This document shows, piece after piece, positions 6,451-12,867 of a stretch of 12,867 bases of DNA; the stretch's first letter is position 1, and each line of letters starts with the position of its first letter. The stretch spans positions 1-12,867 of the forward strand of contig JAHENN010000219.1 of NCBI GenBank assembly GCA_018609665.1, given 5' to 3'. The notes under the pieces were generated by a model that ran no database searches, was not told the origin of the DNA, and worked only from the letters and a program-made list of their open reading frames with translations. Position numbers and translations under genes: made by a program. Origin of the DNA: Haloarculaceae archaeon (lineage in GTDB: Archaea > Halobacteriota > Halobacteria > Halobacteriales > Haloarculaceae).

Positions 6451-6634
6451 CCGACGACGCCCCGTTTCCAGGGACTGCACGGCCGACACCCTCCCGGCAG
6501 GCGTGGCTCGCAGTTCCGCCGACACGTCCACCGTCGGACGGTCGGCGCGCGTCCGCCGGCCCGTGCTCGCGGCGTCGGAACGGGACGCGTCCGGCGGGCG
6601 GGACGGCCGCGGCGGCCGACCGGCGGTTCGGCGG

Positions 6635-6808
6635 TCAGTCGTCCTCCGCCCCGCCGTCCGCCCCGGGCGTCTCGGCCGTGGACGTGGCCGCTCGCCGCGC
6701 GCTCGCGTCGCTCGCGTTTTCGTGTCGTCCGCGTTCCCGAAGCGGGCGGTCGGCTTTCGAGGTGTCGACGTCGATCTCGAGGCAGGTACTTCCGTTCGTT
6801 CCGCACAC
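6635..6808 (-). CDS. Doubtful small ORF, 57 residues
   Basis: From GTG at 6808 the minus strand reads a 57-residue protein with a CGTNGSTC two-cysteine start, an LEIDVDTSKADRPL segment and an acidic GADGGAEDD end. Third positions become strongly G/C after about 6790, and the acidic C-terminus is haloarchaeal in style, which favours a real gene. Against this, the middle is encoded by reiterated GCGAGC-type hexamers that give Arg/Ala/Ser-rich peptides anywhere they occur, the start is uncertain, and no clear TATA box sits at the right distance. The two cysteines are too few for a complete zinc or iron-sulfur site. Function unknown; it may be a degenerate remnant. Confidence 0.3.
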   Translation of the reverse strand: MCGTNGSTCLEIDVDTSKADRPLRERGRHENASDASARRAATSTAETPGADGGAEDD

Positions 6809-6985
6809 ACCCCGTATCGACCGATTCGATTGTGGGTGGTCCGAAACAGTGAGCGCGGAATGCGTGCTCCGACCGGGCGCGACATCCAACGTGTTCTCAG
6901 CAGTTCCCCGGCGGTCAGCCTGCCGTCTCGGCACGCGGGCCGGGCCCGTCGCCATCGAAAGGAGGGTATCGCACATCGACCATCG

Positions 6986-6990
6986 TTATA
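6986..6990 (+). promoter_or_regulatory. TATA box of the DUF456 gene
   Basis: TTATA (within GTTATACC) is centred 26 bp before the GTG at 7014, supporting that codon as the start of a leaderless mRNA. Confidence 0.55.
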
Positions 6991-7013
6991 CCCGAAGCGA
7001 CCGACGTACCGGC

Positions 7014-7490
7014 GTGTTCCACGCCGACCCGTTCGTTGTGGCCGTCGCTCTGCTGGCCGCCGGCGTCGTCGGCAGCCTGTTGCCGGTGATTCCCGGCGGC
7101 CTCCTCTCGGCTGCGGGCGTCCTCTACCACGCCTGGGCCGCCGGCACCCCCGGTCCCGTCGCCGTCGCCGTCCTCGTCACGACGGCGCTGTTCGCGGTCG
7201 CCGTCGACTGGCTCGGCGGCGCCGTCTCCGCGCGGGTCGGTGGTGCCTCCCTCCGCACGTCTGCGGCCGCGGTGGGCGCCGGCCTCGTCCTCGCGGTCGC
7301 GCTCGGGCCCGTCGGCTTCGTTCTCGGGGTCTTCGCCGTCGTCTTCGGCCTGGAGTACCGCCGTCACGGCGACGTCCGGCGCGGCGGCCGGACGGCCGCC
7401 TACGCGACGGTCGGCATCCTCGTCTCTGCGGTGACACAGGTAGTGTTGACGGCGGCGGTGCTCGCTGGCTTCTTGTTTTCGGTCCCGTGA
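7014..7490 (+). CDS. DUF456-family integral membrane protein
   Basis: The start is GTG at 7014, supported by the TATA box 26 bp upstream. The product is 158 residues with about four hydrophobic segments (roughly 7-37, 47-66, 83-113 and 130-155). The N-terminal VGSLLPVIPGGLLSAAGVLYHAW block, the DWLGGAVSARVGGAS segment at about 65-79 and the glycine-rich third segment match my knowledge of the DUF456 family, membrane proteins of about 160 residues in bacteria and archaea with no established function. A charged loop (EYRRHGDVRRGGR, about 114-126) separates the last two hydrophobic blocks. The gene is convergent with the ferredoxin gene and separated from it by 70 bp. Confidence 0.8.
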   Translation: MFHADPFVVAVALLAAGVVGSLLPVIPGGLLSAAGVLYHAWAAGTPGPVAVAVLVTTALFAVAVDWLGGAVSARVGGASLRTSAAAVGAGLVLAVALGPVGFVLGVFAVVFGLEYRRHGDVRRGGRTAAYATVGILVSAVTQVVLTAAVLAGFLFSVP

Positions 7491-7560
7491 ACGGGGCAGA
7501 ACGCTCGGGAGTCGGACGAGGGCGGCGAGGGTCGGGCGAAGACGTCGACGGCGCCGACCG

Positions 7561-7890
7561 CTATATCCGGCCGGCCCGGCCGGGGTCGACGTCGACGGCG
7601 TCGACCGGACAGACGTCGACACACAGCATACAGTCGATGCACTGCTCCTCGTTGGTCGGGTTGGCCTTGATTTCGCTTTCGGGGTGGTCGGGGGTGTCGA
7701 CCCACTCGAAGACGTCGACGGGACAGTCCTCCAGACAGGCGCCGTCGGCGATGCAGATGTCGAAGTCGACGGCGACGTGGGTACCGCGGATACCGAGCTT
7801 CTCCGGCGGGTCGGTCGGCCCCCAGACGTTGACGTCGTGTTCCTGCCCCTCGTGCTCTCGGTTCCGCTCGAACTCCGGGTCGATGGCCAT
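7561..7890 (-). CDS. Seven-iron-type ferredoxin, Zn-ferredoxin family with altered zinc site
   Basis: This 109-residue cytosolic electron carrier follows the layout of the Sulfolobus zinc-containing ferredoxin: an N-terminal extension (1-40), then CIADGACLEDCP (Cys46, Cys52, Cys56), where Asp49 takes the place of the second cysteine as in a [3Fe-4S] site, then CIDCMLCVDVCP with a full [4Fe-4S] CxxCxxCxxxCP motif. Conserved landmarks include WGPTDPPEKLGIRGT and DTPDHPESE. As I recall the Sulfolobus protein, zinc is held by His16, His19, His34 and Asp76; aligned here these are Glu17, Val20, Arg35 and Asn77, so zinc binding is doubtful. A TTAAG box at 7912-7917 supports the ATG at 7890. The redox partner is unknown. 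Confidence 0.9.
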   Translation of the reverse strand: MAIDPEFERNREHEGQEHDVNVWGPTDPPEKLGIRGTHVAVDFDICIADGACLEDCPVDVFEWVDTPDHPESEIKANPTNEEQCIDCMLCVDVCPVDAVDVDPGRAGRI

Positions 7891-7911
7891 GTGTGTGGAA
7901 GGCGGCGCCGG

Positions 7912-7917
7912 CTTAAG
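7912..7917 (-). promoter_or_regulatory. TATA box of the ferredoxin gene
   Basis: CTTAAG lies in the 41-bp gap after gltX, centred about 25 bp before the ferredoxin ATG. It implies an independent, nearly leaderless ferredoxin transcript. Confidence 0.5.
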
Positions 7918-7931
7918 ACTCGTTCGCTCGG

Positions 7932-9644
7932 TTACCGGTGGGCCAGGTACGCGACGGCGCCGTCGTCGAGCCGGTCGAGCCGTGCGTAGCCGACGCGCTC
8001 GAACTGGACCACGTCGCCGACCTCGTGGGCCGCGAGGCCGGGTTCGGCGTGGCCCGTCGCGTCGCCGTCGGGCGTCCGCAGGCGCAGCGAGACCGTCCGG
8101 TCGGCCGGCACCCAGTGGACGACGTCGACGTCGCCGTCCCGGACGACGCCGATGTCGTCGTCGGTGAACTCGAGGGCGTCGCCGGCGTTCCGGACGGGGC
8201 CGAGGCTCTTCAGCCAGACCCGCTCGCCGGCCGGCGGCAGGTCGTCCGGCTCGAGGCGGACGGCGTCGCCGACGGGAATCTCCCGGACGCCGCGGTCCTC
8301 GTCGTCGGGGTGCAGCGGCGCCTCGGCGACGTCCGGGCCGCCGACGAGCGGCCGCTCGACGCCGTCGCGGACGAGAAACCGGCGGTCGGCCCCGTCGTCG
8401 ATCAGTTCGCGGTTCTTCGCGTACACCGACGACATCGCGAGGTCGACGTTCGACGTCGAGGTGCCCAGTTCGGCCATCGCCTCGACGATGGCCTCGCCGC
8501 GAATCCCGCGGCGACGCAGGCTGGCCAGCGTCGGCGCCCGCGGGTCGTCCCAGCCGTCCAGCTCGCCGGCATCGATCTTCTCCTTGATCGTCGAGGTCGA
8601 CAGCGCCACGTCGTAGGCGTCGACCTGGACGTGGCCCCAGTGGACGACCTCGGGGTACTCCCAGCCGAAGTAGTCGTAGACGAACCGCTGGCGCTTGGCG
8701 GAGTCCTGCAGGTCGATGCCGCGGATGATGTGGGTGATCCCGAACAGGTGGTCGTCGACGCCGGACTGGAAGTCCAGCATCGGCCAGCAGCGGTACTCCG
8801 CGGCCGCCTCCCGGGGGTGCGGCGTGTCGACCATCCGGAAGGCCACCCAGTCCCGCAGCGCCGGGTTCTTGTGCTCGATGTCGGTCCGCACCCGCAGCAC
8901 CATCTCGCCGGAGTCGTACTCGCCGGCGACCATCGCCTCGAACTCCTCGCGTGTCGTCTCGGGGTCCTTGTCGCGGTGCGGGCACGGCTCGGCGTCGTTC
9001 TTCAGCGCGGAGAACGCCTCGCCGCTGCAGCTGCAGGTGTAGGCGCCGCCGGCGTCGATGAGCCTCCGGGCGTGCTCGTAGTACGTCTCGACGCGGTCCG
9101 ACGCCCGCGCCACCTCGTCGGGCTCGAAGCCGAGGTAGTCGATGGCCTCGAGGATGGCGTCGTAGGCGTCGAGGTCGGGCCGCTTGGTCTCGGGGTCGGT
9201 GTCGTCGAACCGACAGAGCATCCAGCCGTCGTACCGCTGCTTGTACCGCCCGATGACGGCCGGCATCCGGGCGTGGCCGAGGTGCCAGGGGCCGTTCGGG
9301 TTGGGGGCGACCCGCATCCGGACCTCGTCGTGGGCCTCGGCGTTCGGCAACTCCGACAGCGCCCGGTCGTCGGCGTCGTCGTCGGCGTCCAGTTCCTCGA
9401 GCCGCTCCGGGGCGAGTTCGCCGAGCCGCTCCCGTTTTTCCTCGGTCGGAAGTCCGTTGACCCGCTCGACGACCGGGGCGACGACGCCCGGAATCTCGTC
9501 GCCGTGCGCGCGGAACTCGGGGTGCTCGCCCATCAGCGGCCCCAGGATGGCGTCGACCTGTGCGTCGCTGTCGTGTTTCAGCGCGTTGAACAGCGCGGCC
9601 GTCTCGGCCGCCCGCTCGACCCGCTCGCGGAGGTCATCGTCCAT
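7932..9644 (-). CDS. gltX: Glutamyl-tRNA synthetase, archaeal type
   Basis: This 570-residue class I synthetase charges tRNA-Glu. In archaea lacking glutaminyl-tRNA synthetase it also misacylates tRNA-Gln for later amidation by GatDE. The N-terminal ~100 residues are the archaeal/eukaryotic-type extension. The Rossmann domain follows with PNPNGPWHLGHAR (HIGH-type motif, His121-His124) and FDDTDP. A CSC...CPHR cluster (Cys204, Cys206, Cys221) suggests a zinc-binding insertion. STSTIK (349-354) is the KMSKS-type loop. A C-terminal beta-barrel anticodon-binding domain occupies the last ~170 residues. GTG at 9647 directly precedes the chosen ATG at 9644; the TATA box centred about 28 bp upstream and family N-termini favour the ATG. 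Confidence 0.95.
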   Translation of the reverse strand: MDDDLRERVERAAETAALFNALKHDSDAQVDAILGPLMGEHPEFRAHGDEIPGVVAPVVERVNGLPTEEKRERLGELAPERLEELDADDDADDRALSELPNAEAHDEVRMRVAPNPNGPWHLGHARMPAVIGRYKQRYDGWMLCRFDDTDPETKRPDLDAYDAILEAIDYLGFEPDEVARASDRVETYYEHARRLIDAGGAYTCSCSGEAFSALKNDAEPCPHRDKDPETTREEFEAMVAGEYDSGEMVLRVRTDIEHKNPALRDWVAFRMVDTPHPREAAAEYRCWPMLDFQSGVDDHLFGITHIIRGIDLQDSAKRQRFVYDYFGWEYPEVVHWGHVQVDAYDVALSTSTIKEKIDAGELDGWDDPRAPTLASLRRRGIRGEAIVEAMAELGTSTSNVDLAMSSVYAKNRELIDDGADRRFLVRDGVERPLVGGPDVAEAPLHPDDEDRGVREIPVGDAVRLEPDDLPPAGERVWLKSLGPVRNAGDALEFTDDDIGVVRDGDVDVVHWVPADRTVSLRLRTPDGDATGHAEPGLAAHEVGDVVQFERVGYARLDRLDDGAVAYLAHR

Positions 9645-9668
9645 CACCGTCCGGTACCGTCGGGAGGG

Positions 9669-9676
9669 TCAAAACT
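9669..9676 (-). promoter_or_regulatory. TATA box of gltX
   Basis: TCAAAACT (AGTTTTGA on the coding strand) is the only AT-rich run in the gap after the acyl-CoA ligase gene. It is centred about 28 bp before the gltX ATG, indicating a leaderless mRNA. Confidence 0.5.
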
Positions 9677-9694
9677 GCCGGGATTCCCGCCGCG

Positions 9695-11290
9695 TCACCC
9701 CTGTCCGACCAGCCGCTCCTCGTCGTCCCAGTAGCGCTTCCGGAGCTCGTACTTCTGGACCTTGCCGGTCGCCGTCTCCGGAAGGTCCTCGACGAACTCC
9801 ACGCTCGTCGGCGCCTTGTAGTTCGCCAGCTGCCGCTTGACGAACTCGATGAGTTCCGACTCAGACAGGTCGGCGCCCGGCCGCTCGACGACCAGCGCCC
9901 GTGGCGTCTCCCCCCACTCCTCGCTCGGGACCGGGATGACGGCCGCCTTGAGGACGTCCTCGTGGTCGTAGATGGCGTCCTCGACCTCGATGGAGGAGAT
10001 GTTCTCTCCGCCGGAGATGATGATGTCCTTCTTGCGGTCCTGGATCGCCACCATCCCGTCCTCGTCGACCGTCGCCAGGTCGCCGGTGTGGAAGTACCCC
10101 TCGGCGCGGTCGTTGAACGCCCGACGGGTCACCTCGGGCTTGTTGAGATAGCGGTCCATGACCTGGTTGCCGCGGACGACGATTTCCCCGACCGTCTCCC
10201 CGTCCCGGGGGACGTCCTCACCGTTCTCGTCGACGACGCGGACGTCGGTACAGAGCGTCTCGGCGCCCTGCTTGACCTTCAGCTCGCGGCCGCGCTCGGC
10301 CAGCCGCCGCGGCGAGTTGCTCGTGGTGATGATGGGTGCCGTCTCGGTCAGCCCGTAGATGTGGATGACCCGCCAGCCGAACTCCTCCTCGACGGTCTCG
10401 AGGGTGGCCGTCGCGGGTGCACTGCCGGCCGTCGCGATACGAACGTCGCGGTCGCCGGTCGTCGTCACCTCGTTTTCCTCGTGGTACTGGATGAGGTTGT
10501 TCAGCACCGTCGGCGCGCCACAGAGGAAGCTGACGTCGTGCTCCCGGACCCGCCGGAAGGTGTCGGCGGCGTCGAACGTCCGCTGGCAGACGTGGGTGCC
10601 GCCGGTGCCCGTGATGGCGTAGGTGTGGCCCCAGCCGTTGCAGTGGAACATCGGCAGCGTCCACAGGTAGGTGTCGTCGTCGCGAATCTCCATGTGCTGG
10701 TTGAGCACCAGCGCGTGCCAGTGCTCCGTCCGGTGCGTCCGGACCACCCCCTTCGGGTCGCCGGTCGTACCGGACGTGTAGTTGATGCTCGCGTCGTCGT
10801 CCTCAGCGATGTCGGGCCGGTCAGGCGCCGCTTCGGAGCCGGCCGCCACCACCGTCTCGTAGTCCTCCCAGTCGCCCTCGATGCGGTCGGCCTCGTAGCC
10901 GATGAACTGCTCCGCGGGGACGTCCTCGCGGATCGGCTCGACGTTGCCAGCGAACTCGTAGTCGGCGATGACGACGTCGGCCGCACAGTCCTCCAGGATG
11001 TAGCCGAGTTCGTCGGCCGTCAGCCGGTAGTTCATCGGGACGAACACCGCGCCGAGGCCGTTCGTCGCGTACAGCGTCTCGATGAAGTAGTGGGTGTTCG
11101 GCGCCAGCAGCGCCACCCTGTCGCCCTGCCCGACGCCCCGCTCGGCAAGGGCGTTCGCCAGCTTATTGACGCGGGCCTCGAGTTCAGCGTACGTGTACTC
11201 CGTTCCGTCGTGGGCGACGACGCCGGTCACGTCGCCGTAGAGGTCGACAGCCCGATCGAGGAAGTCCGTGGTGAGCATCTCTCGTCTCAT
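9695..11290 (-). CDS. Acyl-CoA synthetase (AMP-forming, AlkK-like)
   Basis: This 531-residue ANL-superfamily ligase activates a carboxylic acid through an acyl-adenylate to acyl-CoA. All core motifs are intact: the P-loop YTSGTTGDPKG (171-181), YGLTET (312-317), FHTGD (400-404), the hinge DRKKDIIISGGENISS and the catalytic Lys510 in ETATGKVQKYELRK. Overall similarity is to medium-chain/AlkK-type fatty acyl-CoA ligases; the substrate cannot be read off. The start is uncertain: GTG 11296, ATG 11290 and ATG 11278 are all in frame. The AT-rich box at 11321-11327 places transcription start near 11297, so 11290 with a few leader bases, or GTG 11296 leaderless, are best. It lies between idsA and gltX with its own promoter. 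Confidence 0.92.
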   Translation of the reverse strand: MRREMLTTDFLDRAVDLYGDVTGVVAHDGTEYTYAELEARVNKLANALAERGVGQGDRVALLAPNTHYFIETLYATNGLGAVFVPMNYRLTADELGYILEDCAADVVIADYEFAGNVEPIREDVPAEQFIGYEADRIEGDWEDYETVVAAGSEAAPDRPDIAEDDDASINYTSGTTGDPKGVVRTHRTEHWHALVLNQHMEIRDDDTYLWTLPMFHCNGWGHTYAITGTGGTHVCQRTFDAADTFRRVREHDVSFLCGAPTVLNNLIQYHEENEVTTTGDRDVRIATAGSAPATATLETVEEEFGWRVIHIYGLTETAPIITTSNSPRRLAERGRELKVKQGAETLCTDVRVVDENGEDVPRDGETVGEIVVRGNQVMDRYLNKPEVTRRAFNDRAEGYFHTGDLATVDEDGMVAIQDRKKDIIISGGENISSIEVEDAIYDHEDVLKAAVIPVPSEEWGETPRALVVERPGADLSESELIEFVKRQLANYKAPTSVEFVEDLPETATGKVQKYELRKRYWDDEERLVGQG

Positions 11291-11320
11291 CGGCACTCCG
11301 GATACGTGGACGCCAGCAAC

Positions 11321-11327
11321 AAAATTT
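11321..11327 (-). promoter_or_regulatory. TATA box of the acyl-CoA ligase gene
   Basis: AAAATTT in the 58-bp gap after idsA reads AAATTTT on the coding strand, preceded by a purine-rich GTGAAG that could serve as BRE. It is centred 34 bp before ATG 11290 and 28 bp before GTG 11296. Confidence 0.55.
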
Positions 11328-11348
11328 CTTCACCCGCTCGGCCGCGGG

Positions 11349-12392
11349 TCAGTAGCCCCGCTCGACGAGGAAGTCGGCGACGTCGCCGAGCAGCCCCCGG
11401 GCCTCGCTCTCCGGCAGCACGTCGAGCCGGCGCTTGCCGCTCTCGACGAGCTCCCCGGCCAGCCCGCGGGCGTGGTCGATGCTCCCGGCGGCCTCGAGCC
11501 GGTCGACGGCCGCGTCGATCTCCGCCGTCGTGGGGTCGTCGCCGACGAGGCCGTCGACGTCGACGCCGTGGTCGCGGGCGTGGAGGGTGATGATGGTCTG
11601 TTTGCCCTCGACGAGGTCCGACCCGCGCTGCTTGCCGAGCGCGTCGCTGGCGGCCGTCAGGTCGAGCAGGTCGTCCTGGATCTGGAAGGCCCGGCCGACG
11701 TCCAGGCCGTAGCCGTGCAGCGCCTCGACGGTCTCGTCGTCGGCGCCGAGCAGGATGGCCGGGATCGACGACGCCGCCGCGTACAGCACCGCCGTCTTGA
11801 ACTCGACCATCTCGAGGTACTGGTCGGTCGTCACCGCCTCCCGCCCCTCGAAGTCGACGTCGAGCGCCTGGCCCTCGCAGATCTCCGTGCAGGTCGAGGC
11901 GAGTATCTCGATGGCCCGGACGGTGCGGTCCGTCGGCGCGCCGTTGCTCAGCAGGATCGAGAACGCCTTCGAGTAGAGTGTGTCGCCGGCGAGGATCGCC
12001 GTCTCGAGGTCGTACGCGTGGTGGACGGAGGTGACCCCGCGTCGCATCGCGTCGTCGTCCATGATGTCGTCGTGGATGAGCGTGAACGACTGGATTGTCT
12101 CGACGCTGACCGCCGGCGCGAGCACGTCCACGCGGCCGCCGGTGAGGTCCGGGAACGAGCGGTAGTCGACCGTCTCGTGGTCGACGCCGGCGAGGGACTC
12201 GGCGACCAGCATCAGCGTGGTCGGGCGGAGCCGTTTGCCGCCAGCGTCCAGCAGGTACCGTGAGGCCTCGTACAGCCGCTCCGGCTCCTTTATCGGCAGC
12301 TCCTCGGTGATCGCCCTGTTGACGATATCGCGGCGCCGGGCGACGGCGTCACGAACCCGCGTCTCTCGATCCCGGCCCTCTGAGTCGCTCAT
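11349..12392 (-). CDS. idsA: Geranylgeranyl diphosphate synthase (trans-prenyltransferase)
   Basis: This 347-residue all-alpha isoprenyl diphosphate synthase makes the C20 precursor of archaeal ether lipids and carotenoids. Substrate and Mg2+ motifs are intact: GGKRLRP (51-57), the first Asp-rich motif DDIMD (108-112, followed by DDAMRRG) and the second, QDDLLD (Asp240, Asp241, Asp244). Phe103, five residues before the first motif, corresponds to the Phe that limits chain length to C20 in Sulfolobus GGPP synthase, so C20 is more likely than C25. The N-terminal SDSEGRDRETRVRDAV stretch is charged and specific to this lineage. ATG 12392 lies 1 bp after the RNase J stop codon, so it is cotranscribed with the upstream gene. 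Confidence 0.94.
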   Translation of the reverse strand: MSDSEGRDRETRVRDAVARRRDIVNRAITEELPIKEPERLYEASRYLLDAGGKRLRPTTLMLVAESLAGVDHETVDYRSFPDLTGGRVDVLAPAVSVETIQSFTLIHDDIMDDDAMRRGVTSVHHAYDLETAILAGDTLYSKAFSILLSNGAPTDRTVRAIEILASTCTEICEGQALDVDFEGREAVTTDQYLEMVEFKTAVLYAAASSIPAILLGADDETVEALHGYGLDVGRAFQIQDDLLDLTAASDALGKQRGSDLVEGKQTIITLHARDHGVDVDGLVGDDPTTAEIDAAVDRLEAAGSIDHARGLAGELVESGKRRLDVLPESEARGLLGDVADFLVERGY

Positions 12393-12393
12393 C

Positions 12394-12867
12394 TCAGTCG
12401 ACGAGCTGGAGGATGTTGCCGTTGCGGGTGACGTGCAGGTCCCGTCCGACCTTGTAGCCCTGGTTCTCCGCGAGGCTGACGTACGGCGCGAAGCCGCTCA
12501 TGTCTTGATGGGCGGGGATCACGTGCTGGGGCTGGAGGATGTCCAGCATCTCGTAGTGCCCCTCGCGGTTGAGGTGGCCGGAGACGTGGATGTCGTCGTA
12601 GATGCGGGCGCCCTGCATCCCCAGCAGCGTCTCCGCCTGGTCGCGCTGGCCCTCGTTGATCGGCTCGGGGATGACGCGGGCGGAGAAGACCACCTTGTCC
12701 CCGTCGTCCAGTTCGTACGGCGTCTCGCCACGGGCCATCCGCGTGAGCATCGCGCGCGGCTCGCCCTGGTGGCCCGTCACGACGGGCAGGTAGTCGCCCT
12801 TGCCCTCGTTCATGATCCGCTTGAACGTGCGGTCGACGGACTGGCGGTGCCCGAACATCCCCAGGTC
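12394..12867 (-). CDS. rnj: Ribonuclease J, C-terminal part only
   Basis: The frame is open at the right edge, so only the last 157 residues are visible, roughly a third of a typical archaeal RNase J (about 450). RNase J is a metallo-beta-lactamase/beta-CASP 5'-3' exoribonuclease in mRNA turnover. Visible family motifs are TGHQGEPRAMLTRMA (family usual TGSQGEP), the VVFSARVIPEP segment, HVSGHLNREGHYEML and HVIPAHQD near the C-terminus, which carry the late beta-CASP/metal-site histidines. The C-terminus ends GNILQLVD, as expected for a complete gene end. RNase J directly before idsA is, as I recall, the conserved haloarchaeal order, usually after mevalonate-pathway kinase genes, which would lie beyond this window. 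Confidence 0.93.
   Translation of the reverse strand, partial: DLGMFGHRQSVDRTFKRIMNEGKGDYLPVVTGHQGEPRAMLTRMARGETPYELDDGDKVVFSARVIPEPINEGQRDQAETLLGMQGARIYDDIHVSGHLNREGHYEMLDILQPQHVIPAHQDMSGFAPYVSLAENQGYKVGRDLHVTRNGNILQLVD

Larger units (their letters stand above)
6451..7013. other. Gene-poor region between two membrane protein genes
   Basis: This 563-bp stretch has no long ORF with family similarity. Bases 6451-6634 are very GC-rich, with short palindromes such as CCGTCGGACGG near 6530-6543, and hold no supported gene. Bases 6680-6720 carry reiterated GCTCGC/CGCTCGCG hexamers of a kind often seen in haloarchaeal intergenic DNA. Bases 6790-6990 are less GC-rich, without consistent codon bias, and end with the TATA box of the DUF456 gene. 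One doubtful small ORF is listed separately. Confidence 0.6.

Noticed and set aside
7491..7560. Terminator between the convergent DUF456 and ferredoxin genes
   Set aside because: No T-tract or strong stem-loop is visible in either direction. The short TTTT at about 7477-7480 lies inside the DUF456 coding region.
7938..9734. 598-residue plus-strand open frame opposite gltX
   Set aside because: Antisense shadow of the synthetase gene, with Val/Asp/Gly-rich composition and no recognisable motif.
9962..11590. 542-residue plus-strand open frame opposite the acyl-CoA ligase and idsA genes
   Set aside because: It spans two well-supported antisense genes and becomes Arg-rich at its end; no domain is recognisable.

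Overview
The window is chromosomal DNA from an extremely halophilic archaeon (class Halobacteria); the genus cannot be fixed from the sequence. The evidence is very high G+C with G/C-rich third codon positions, strongly acidic Asp/Glu-rich proteins, TATA boxes about 24-28 bp before start codons (leaderless transcripts), GTG starts, and haloarchaeal gene families and neighbourhoods. Nothing looks like a recent mobile element: I see no transposase, integrase, CRISPR array, tRNA or rRNA.

Left part (1-3254). A divergent promoter region separates a truncated exported protein with an acidic repeat tail (minus strand) from mch, a one-carbon (methenyl-tetrahydropterin cyclohydrolase) gene. mch overlaps by 4 bp an unrecognised 160-residue protein that looks like two winged helices. 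Next comes the translation factor aIF5A, 5 bp ahead of an agmatinase-family ureohydrolase. This pair fits the deoxyhypusine modification route proposed for haloarchaeal IF5A.

Middle (3255-7490). A stand-alone gcvH (glycine cleavage H protein) is followed by a two-gene carotenoid operon: crtB (phytoene synthase) and, 1 bp later, an RPE65-type carotenoid cleavage oxygenase. After that come a 53-residue two-helix membrane peptide, a 560-bp gene-poor stretch with one doubtful small ORF, and a DUF456 membrane protein.

Right part (7561-12867, all minus strand). Reading in the direction of transcription: the 3' end of RNase J, idsA (geranylgeranyl diphosphate synthase, supplying lipids and carotenoids), an acyl-CoA ligase, archaeal-type glutamyl-tRNA synthetase, and a Zn-ferredoxin-family ferredoxin in which the zinc ligands appear to be replaced. 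IdsA and CrtB are consecutive isoprenoid steps: GGPP made by IdsA is the substrate of CrtB, and the downstream oxygenase could turn the resulting carotenoid into retinal or another apocarotenoid.

Most genes are conserved core haloarchaeal functions. No clearly new system is visible. The best leads are the mch-coupled winged-helix protein, the crtB-oxygenase operon, the ferredoxin with altered zinc site, the acyl-CoA ligase inside the isoprenoid/translation cluster, and the repeat-bearing exported protein with an inverted repeat at its predicted transcription start.
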